A DNA stretch of 64,000 nt from an uncultured Acidimicrobiales bacterium (lineage in GTDB: Bacteria > Actinomycetota > Acidimicrobiia > Acidimicrobiales > SZUA-35), in assembly GCA_937922785.1 (NCBI GenBank), contig CALAJQ010000009.1:198958-262957 (forward strand). Reading direction: 5' to 3'. Positions 58,434-64,000 of this stretch are shown piece by piece. The notes under the pieces were generated by a model that was not told where the DNA came from, did not search any database, and saw nothing but the letters and a program-made list of their open reading frames with translations. A program made the translations under genes and the position numbers. Each line of letters opens with the position of its first letter. Position 1 is the stretch's first letter.

Positions 58434-61412
58434 CTATCTGGGAGAGCTTGATGTCATAACAATCCATGGCGCCCAGTAGTGCGGGTAGAGTTCGGCAGCG
58501 CCTACTTTGTCTTCTTCGACGAGCGCCTGTTCCCACATCCGCATCAGTTCCAGTTGCACATTCCGAACAATGAGCGGGTAGTCAGCAAGTGGGTCACGAA
58601 ACTCTTTCCTGAGACGCTTCGCGAAGTTAGAGGTCGTGGGACTGTCGAGAAGATCCCAAGTTGATCCAGCGACTGCGTCAGCTCCCGCCAGGAGAAACCC
58701 GATTCCTAGGCCCCACCGTTCTCGGTGATCATTCACGTCATCTATAATCGAAGAGCAGGCACACAAAACGACACTCCGGGGTGGATAGAGGCTGTCTGCT
58801 GCTTTGACTAGATCTCTGACCGTGACGCGTGATGACTCGGATCTTGTTCGATCGAAGACCAATCCACTCGACAACGGGTCGGTACGTTTAGCGCCGCATG
58901 CATGTCCGGCGAACAACAACACAGGAATTTCCGCTGAGGCAGGTTGGGCGAGTAAGTCCAAGAAGTTCTGGCGGGTTGCAGCGGCGATTCGTTGATCAAG
59001 ATGTGTCATGACTTCGCCAGCCATAAGCAGTTCTGCGTCCTCGACTAGGTCTTCGACAAACACCAGCTCATTTGTGGGATCAATAACCGAAATCGAACCT
59101 ACGGAGGTTTGCGCAGTCATCTTGCGCTCCCGGGGATGTATATATGGCGAAGCGAGCTGAATCACTGCCCGCTCGATTAGCCGAAACGACTTCTCTTCCT
59201 GTTCGGTCTGGACTTCCAACAGTCCAACCGGGAGCCAAGACATTGATGAAGCAGGCGAGTAAACGATTCGAATCGGGGCATCCTCCGATGCTGCCGCCGC
59301 AGCCTTTGCTAGGAGGTCGGGAACTAAGGCCGCACCTAGTGAAGCGAAGAGTCGCTCGAAGGTGCTGCGGTCTTCGCCGAAGATCCCCTTGAGTGCCACA
59401 TCCGGGGAGGAAAGGTTGGCGAGAACCTCCTCGAGTTCGGTATTGGTTAGCCCGTTCTCGAACTCGGCAGATCGGTCGATCCGTCCAGCGTCAACTTGAC
59501 CGGTTGGGGCGAATACAGCCCAGTAGGTACCCATACCGCCCGCCCAGATCGTCCACAGCCAGGCATCTGAACCCGCCTGCGACCGGGCCAGATCCTCGAT
59601 TCTGGTGACGCTGTCACCTTCACTAGCTAGCTGACTCCTCCCGCTGACAGAGAAATGATCAGGCGGCTCAATGACTTCAGAATGACTATTCAGCGCAGCT
59701 AGCAGACCTGCTGAGTGTTCGCTTGGGGAATCGCCGATTTCAGGACTCTTCCGCTCTTGCAGGTCGGGAATGCCCTGTGCCTTCATGCGCTCAATTAACT
59801 CGAGGGCAAGGAAGTGGTCGCCCGTCATTGCGCACATGCGCAAGGCGACTTCGTAGAGGTCACTTGAGTTTGTCGCCCACCCTTGTCTGGCATCAGAAGT
59901 CGTAAGTGAGTGCTGTATCTTCTCGGCCAATTTGATTGCCGGAACTAGGTCCTCAATCGCCTCACACGCAACGGCAATTTGCGCCTCAGTGTCCCAAAAG
60001 GCAGCGCGCGCCAGCTTGGCTATCACGATGTTCGCTCGATTCAGAGCTTGCGTGAAGTTGTCACCTGCGGCTTCAGCCAGCCGGTGCACTTGCTGGAAAC
60101 ATTCCAATGCTTCATCTGAGCGCCATTGTTTGATCAAAGCGAGGCCTTTATGGGTCAATGCGTGGTAGCCCGACCCTTCGTCAATTTGATCGGGCTCCAG
60201 GTCACTTAACGTGACGCGTAAGCTCCTTGCAATACTCAGTGTCAGAGGGTCTCCAGCGGTAATCATGGGCTCATGTTCATCCAGGAGCGACCGGGCTTCG
60301 TCGAATTGTTTGACTTGAATTAGCGCTTGCGCGAGACGTAGACCGATGTCTGGGTATCTCGCGAGACCGGCGGCCTTTGCCTTCCGAACTGCCTCCCGCA
60401 GAAGGCCGATGCCTTCGTTTCTACTTCCTGTATTTACGAGCTGGTATCCCAGGTCTGCGGCCCTCTGGGTCCAGGTGCCAACATCTTCCTCCGGCGTATC
60501 AAGCAGCCTGGCCCTTAGTGCCTTTAGCCCGGCGGCAGTTTCTCCAGTGGCGCCTACAACAACATCACGTTCTACAATCCAAGCAGGAACGTCTTTGTGA
60601 TCGATGCTCTCACCGATCTCGATAGCTTCATTGATCAGGTCTAAGGATCGGGCGTAGTCGGCCTCTACCCCGAACTGCTGGGCGAGCCCCATCGCACGCA
60701 AGTCATCGAAGCCACTCACTCTGAGCTCGGGAGCCATGTCTTCCATCAATCGCTTGGCCCCAACGACGTCCCCACTCAGCTGAAGTGCATCGGCCAACGT
60801 CAAAAGCATTAGGAGCCTGTGCCACTCCAGTCCCGCGTTGTCGAAGACTTCGGCGGCCACGGCCAGCCGATCCAGACCGAATGAATAGTCAGCCAGGTTC
60901 GACACGTACTTGCCGTAAGCCCGATCTATGGCGAGAATCAAGTCAAACCCCTGGGCCTCGTAGATCGCTTCATTAGGACCCTGCCACTCGCGGTAAAAGC
61001 TCCCGCCGCGCTCGTAGTGAGCGGCAGTCAGCTCTTTGAAGACATCAGCCAGATCTGATGACACAACATCGAGATCAGCAGTATCCATAAAGATCTCGGC
61101 AAGCCAAACAGCACACGCGGTTGCATCTTCAGACCAAAGAAAGCACTCAACGCCCTCTTCGGAATCTTGCCCCTCGTCAATCAGATAGCCGACCTTGCCC
61201 AACATGTTGATCGGTGGAGTCTTGAACCCTGCCCGCCAGGGGATTTCTTCGTCATATGACGGCCAAATGATTATCGTCAGGACGAACTCGCCGTGCGAGG
61301 TCCGCACAGTCCGCAAGAATTCGAACCGTTCGTCGATTTCGAGCACGGGGATATTGCGGTCGATGAGCGCCTGGTGAAGCTGGGCGCACTGGCCCAAGAA
61401 GTATTCAGTCAT
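58434..61412 (-). CDS. TPR-CHAT protease, paralogue 2
   Basis: The protein is 992 residues and lines up end to end with the 996-residue protein at 43167. Shared blocks include 'SLTTS(N/D)', 'LELIERMKAQGIPD', 'RIVYSPASSMSWLPVGLL' and 'AVIQLASPYIHP'. Catalytic His837 is in 'LFAGHACG' and Cys886 in 'VVLCACSSII'. TPR-like repeats fill about 160-560. The start is ATG 61412, 11 bp after the preceding gene's stop, and it is the last gene of the right-hand operon. It is likely the protease effector of the Clp-sigma module. Confidence 0.88.
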   Translation of the reverse strand: MTEYFLGQCAQLHQALIDRNIPVLEIDERFEFLRTVRTSHGEFVLTIIIWPSYDEEIPWRAGFKTPPINMLGKVGYLIDEGQDSEEGVECFLWSEDATACAVWLAEIFMDTADLDVVSSDLADVFKELTAAHYERGGSFYREWQGPNEAIYEAQGFDLILAIDRAYGKYVSNLADYSFGLDRLAVAAEVFDNAGLEWHRLLMLLTLADALQLSGDVVGAKRLMEDMAPELRVSGFDDLRAMGLAQQFGVEADYARSLDLINEAIEIGESIDHKDVPAWIVERDVVVGATGETAAGLKALRARLLDTPEEDVGTWTQRAADLGYQLVNTGSRNEGIGLLREAVRKAKAAGLARYPDIGLRLAQALIQVKQFDEARSLLDEHEPMITAGDPLTLSIARSLRVTLSDLEPDQIDEGSGYHALTHKGLALIKQWRSDEALECFQQVHRLAEAAGDNFTQALNRANIVIAKLARAAFWDTEAQIAVACEAIEDLVPAIKLAEKIQHSLTTSDARQGWATNSSDLYEVALRMCAMTGDHFLALELIERMKAQGIPDLQERKSPEIGDSPSEHSAGLLAALNSHSEVIEPPDHFSVSGRSQLASEGDSVTRIEDLARSQAGSDAWLWTIWAGGMGTYWAVFAPTGQVDAGRIDRSAEFENGLTNTELEEVLANLSSPDVALKGIFGEDRSTFERLFASLGAALVPDLLAKAAAAASEDAPIRIVYSPASSMSWLPVGLLEVQTEQEEKSFRLIERAVIQLASPYIHPRERKMTAQTSVGSISVIDPTNELVFVEDLVEDAELLMAGEVMTHLDQRIAAATRQNFLDLLAQPASAEIPVLLFAGHACGAKRTDPLSSGLVFDRTRSESSRVTVRDLVKAADSLYPPRSVVLCACSSIIDDVNDHRERWGLGIGFLLAGADAVAGSTWDLLDSPTTSNFAKRLRKEFRDPLADYPLIVRNVQLELMRMWEQALVEEDKVGAAELYPHYWAPWIVMTSSSPR

Positions 61413-61423
61413 TTCCCGTCGGC

Positions 61424-62620
61424 TTACTCTTCGGGCGAGATTCCACGCTCGGTCTCAGCCCAAAACTCTTGGTGGTGATCTTCGTCAAGCGCAGCTGCCG
61501 CAGCCTGGGCTAGATCAATCTCACCAGCGGCGGCATACATCTGGCTCGAGAGGTACCACCACCTGCGGGCCGAGCGCTCATCACTCGAGCGACTGGCGGC
61601 GAGCGCCAAAAGCGCCCACTGCTCTGCGCGAACCCTCTTGTGATCCTGAGCTGACAGAACCTGTATCGCTAGAGAGCTGACTACTTCGACTCGGTAGTGT
61701 TCCATGTCAAAACCAGGAGGCGAGTCAGCCTCCGAGACATAGACCAAGTCATCGCGATGCATAGCGTCGGTGTAGACCACTGGGAATCCTGGCTGCCGTT
61801 CGTCGATGCAACGTACAAAAAGAGGGGTCGTGCTTCCGTCCGGGTATGGAATGGTGACCTTCAACCTAACTGTGCCCTCGTGTAGATACGTCTCCACCGT
61901 TACGATGCCCGCGAACATGCCAGCCTGGAAATGATCGGCGGGCAGTTGCATCCAGAGAGCATCGCCCAGCCCGGCAGTTCCTAGCGTGCTTCGCGTCCCT
62001 ATCCGCAATGCTGGCCCAATCGGTCCAGCTGGTCCAGCACTTTCGGCGCCTGTCCAAAGCCGGGTTAGTTCTTGATGTCTGGTGTCGCTTTGATCCAAGA
62101 GATTCATTGTGACGAGCAGCGCTTCGACTTCGATTGTGTCAAGGTCAGCCGAACGACTCTTAAGCAATCGCGGCACCGCCTCCTCCAAACAGATTGATGT
62201 CAGTTCCGGAAGCTGAAGTCCTGCTGAGCGAACCCGCCCGAGTACCACGATCTGATCGATAGCCCACGCAGACCTTGGCGATCGATTCATCGGCAGGTTC
62301 TGAAGAAGATCGATTACTGCAAGGCGAGAGAGTTGATCGGCCAGGGCGTCGTTGAGGACTTCGACGTTCGTTAATCGCTCTGGGTTGCCCAGGATGGATT
62401 GAGCCTGGTGGTCGCCAAATAGGAGGCTCAGTGTCACGGCGCTAGCGGCTTCGGGGTCTATCCAACAGGAAGTGACGGCTCCGATCCGCATTGAATCGAA
62501 ACGGCAACTGATTCCTGGCCCCAGTCGGAGCCCAGCATCGCCAGCGGGACCGGGCGCCGATCCGCTGAGATGGATCATCTCGGCTTCTGGGACGAACTCG
62601 ACGTCTAGTACCTGCGTCAT
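61424..62620 (-). CDS. Unknown protein of the right-hand CHAT operon
   Basis: The protein is 398 residues from ATG 62620, which overlaps the preceding stop by 4 bp (ATGA). The N-terminal 270 residues mix strands and helices ('ISCRFDSMRIGAVTSCWIDP', 'GRVRSAGLQLPELTSICLEE'). A beta section contains 'VTVETYLHEGTVRLKVTIPY' and 'MEHYRVEVVSSLAIQVLS', and the last 80 residues are TPR-like helices with 'SSDERSARRWWYLSSQMYAA'. No family is recognised. Its position suggests an adaptor between the upstream regulator or AAA+ protein and the CHAT protease. Confidence 0.6.
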   Translation of the reverse strand: MTQVLDVEFVPEAEMIHLSGSAPGPAGDAGLRLGPGISCRFDSMRIGAVTSCWIDPEAASAVTLSLLFGDHQAQSILGNPERLTNVEVLNDALADQLSRLAVIDLLQNLPMNRSPRSAWAIDQIVVLGRVRSAGLQLPELTSICLEEAVPRLLKSRSADLDTIEVEALLVTMNLLDQSDTRHQELTRLWTGAESAGPAGPIGPALRIGTRSTLGTAGLGDALWMQLPADHFQAGMFAGIVTVETYLHEGTVRLKVTIPYPDGSTTPLFVRCIDERQPGFPVVYTDAMHRDDLVYVSEADSPPGFDMEHYRVEVVSSLAIQVLSAQDHKRVRAEQWALLALAASRSSDERSARRWWYLSSQMYAAAGEIDLAQAAAAALDEDHHQEFWAETERGISPEE

Positions 62621-63705
62621 ATTGTTTTCGCCTCGCTGTCTGGCACCAGACCGGCATAGGCCAGTCTGAGCAGGCCGCATACGCCATACCGGCTGGCTAC
62701 GACCGGCGACTCTCCGCGGTATCCGCGGGTGACTCGCTGGAGGGTGACGTAGTCAGAATTCTTCTCATCGCCAGGAGCTTCGTCTTTGTAAGCACTGCCC
62801 CAAACCGGGTCTAGCACACACATAGCGTCGCACACCTCACTTCGGACCCAATTCCCGTTGTCTGTCTCCTGATCCCTTGCCAACCCGGCGGCGAGATCTT
62901 CGATGACAAGTTCTTCGGATCGCCGTTGAGCAGCGATAAGCATGAGTGTGATCTGGAAGCGTTGAGCTACCAATCCCCTTTGGTTGTTCGTTGCCTGCTC
63001 TCTCCACTGGCGCTGGTACGCGCGGCCAAGTAACCCCGGCGCTTGCCACGATTGAACAATCATCTCGCGCATGAACTCACTGAACATAACCTCGTAGATG
63101 GCTTCCTGGGCAACGTCGTCTGTTGCGGTAAAATCATCGTCGTAACCGGTGTTATCGCCGGGTGGAGCGAACCTCGCATTGTCGGAGTGCAAGTCGTGAA
63201 ATCTATTCTTCACGGCCTTAATGAAGTAGGCAATCTCTGATGTCAGAACAAGTGGACCTGCGTCCAGACGGTCAAGCCAACGCAGGCGCACATAGACTCG
63301 AAATAGCACCTCTTGCGTGAGATCTTGATCGTGGCTGGTCGATGCTGCTAGGCGTCTTGCAACCTTGACGACGGCACCCGCAGTCACGATCTCAGTAGAA
63401 AACCGAAGCTTCTGCTTGCGAATTTCAGGATCGGATATTTGGAGTTCGGATTGAATCCGTTTCCTTTCCCTTGGGATCCAATACTCGAGGAAATTGTCAG
63501 GGTCGCTCTTGTCAATGTTATGGCGCGTGTCTCCTGCGATGTCGCTGATTGCTCGTGACAGGTGAGTTGTGATCTCGCGCGAACTCGTCAGCTGATTCAG
63601 CTTAGTTTGGACCGTCTCGACGAAGTTGTCGTCTGTGAGGTCAGGAGGCATCTTTTGATCGCCGTAGTTTGCACCCTCGTCGGGCTCTGCGGGCAGTTCG
63701 CTCAT
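62617..63705 (-). CDS. Sigma-70 region 2-like regulatory protein
   Basis: The protein is 362 residues. Residues about 125-180 look like sigma region 2 of ECF factors: 'HDQDLTQEVLFRVYVRLRWL' and 'IAYFIKAVKNRFHDLHSDNA'. A helical C-terminal half follows ('QRFQITLMLIAAQRRSEELV'), but no plain region 4 helix-turn-helix is visible. The N-terminal 120 residues are an extra helical domain. It could be a dedicated sigma factor or a protein that reuses the fold. It overlaps its neighbours by 4 bp on both sides, so it is part of the operon. Confidence 0.5.
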   Translation of the reverse strand: MSELPAEPDEGANYGDQKMPPDLTDDNFVETVQTKLNQLTSSREITTHLSRAISDIAGDTRHNIDKSDPDNFLEYWIPRERKRIQSELQISDPEIRKQKLRFSTEIVTAGAVVKVARRLAASTSHDQDLTQEVLFRVYVRLRWLDRLDAGPLVLTSEIAYFIKAVKNRFHDLHSDNARFAPPGDNTGYDDDFTATDDVAQEAIYEVMFSEFMREMIVQSWQAPGLLGRAYQRQWREQATNNQRGLVAQRFQITLMLIAAQRRSEELVIEDLAAGLARDQETDNGNWVRSEVCDAMCVLDPVWGSAYKDEAPGDEKNSDYVTLQRVTRGYRGESPVVASRYGVCGLLRLAYAGLVPDSEAKTI

Positions 63706-64000
63706 GTGACCTCAACCTCGACGACTCGCTCGCCCGGCCTATGGCCAGCGGATGCGCTAATAACCCTGATTCGGGCTCCAGGTTGAGTATTCAGACTAAA
63801 CAGCTGTTGAGCAAGTGGGGTGACGAAAGCGTTTTCAATCGCCCCGATGATCCCGCGCCCGCCCATCTCTATATCTGTCACGGCATAGGCTTTAAGCTCC
63901 GCCTCGGCGTCTGCTGACACTTCTAGCGACGCCCTGAGTTCGCTCTCAACCAGTGAAGTAACGTCGCGAAACAATTGGTCGTAGATGAGTTCTGCAGACG
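63702..64000 (-). CDS. Clp-type AAA+ C-terminal fragment (cut by window edge)
   Basis: Only the last 98 or so residues are in the window; the frame stays open to the edge. They read 'AELIYDQLFRDVTSLVESEL', then 'VTDIEMGGRGIIGAIENAFV' and 'TPLAQQLF', which fits the small C-terminal subdomain of ClpB/ClpC D2 ('YGARPLRRAI...DPLAE'). The family usually remodels or unfolds proteins with ATP. Its stop overlaps the sigma-like gene start (ATGA). The N-terminal composition is not visible. Confidence 0.6.
   Translation of the reverse strand, partial: SAELIYDQLFRDVTSLVESELRASLEVSADAEAELKAYAVTDIEMGGRGIIGAIENAFVTPLAQQLFSLNTQPGARIRVISASAGHRPGERVVEVEVT

Noticed and set aside
41235-64000. Prophage or integrative conjugative element
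   Set aside because: Apart from one TraG/VirD4-like ATPase there is no integrase, relaxase, capsid, tail or portal gene and no att-like repeat seen, so neither label is supported within the window.
1-64000. CRISPR arrays, tRNA or rRNA genes
   Set aside because: No regularly spaced direct repeats and no cloverleaf-like or rRNA-like sequence was recognised in the intergenic gaps.

Overview
The window looks like a chromosomal segment of a moderately high-GC actinobacterium, most like the Acidimicrobiia. The evidence is a mycothiol ligase (MshC) and a mycothiol-dependent isomerase-family enzyme, an InhA-type enoyl reductase, a PriA-like HisA, a Cvn conservon (kinase, roadblock, DUF742, GTPase), an F420-type luciferase-like oxidoreductase, an AccA3-type biotin carboxylase fused to its biotin carrier, and a SARP regulator. 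No rRNA, tRNA, CRISPR array, integrase or transposase was seen. All assignments come from reading motifs by eye; no database search was run.

Layout. 0.1-5.2 kb: an XRE regulator, a DUF4388 protein and a four-gene Cvn operon. 5.3-12.4 kb: biotin carboxylase divergent from biotin ligase (17 bp between starts), two M23 peptidases, enoyl-ACP reductase. 12.5-25.7 kb: ordinary single genes (AlkD-like, Mo-oxidoreductase, GNATs, MOSC, patatin, LysE, DEAD helicase, methyltransferase, MFS, DinB, HisA, ATPase, luciferase-like). 25.8-32.1 kb: a 1,851-residue transmembrane regulator (SARP, kinase-like, nSTAND NTPase, TM, solute-binding domain) and a small secreted HExxH protein. Both have the same 11-bp-spaced heptamer repeat upstream. 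32.2-41.0 kb: PEP-utilising mobile-domain protein, methyltransferase, a broken nucleotidyltransferase, two membrane-associated proteins of unknown role, then mshC, thrS and a HIT protein. Three short elements with perfect terminal inverted repeats (TTTTGGCCGCACAA) lie between genes at 20.0, 33.9 and 37.3 kb.

41-64 kb is an accessory region and the most unusual part. A TPR-CHAT (caspase-like) protease gene is followed by a tightly packed run: membrane protein, GrpE, a lid-less Hsp70, a membrane protein with a J-like N-terminus lacking HPD, a Lys-rich protein, a VirD4/TraG-like ATPase, YidD, an SH3b protein, an M23 peptidase and a BON-SPOR protein. After these come a 47-residue DnaJ-zinc-finger-like protein, an unknown protein and a second CHAT protein. 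On the opposite strand, beyond a bidirectional terminator-like hairpin, a second operon reads from the right edge: Clp-type AAA+ (partial), a sigma-factor-like protein, an unknown protein and a 992-residue CHAT paralogue of the first. I read the two operons as one candidate system in which chaperone or AAA+ machines control caspase-like proteases. The left operon also has a transenvelope arm (ATPase, insertion factor, wall hydrolase, wall-binding domains). This functional reading is inference.
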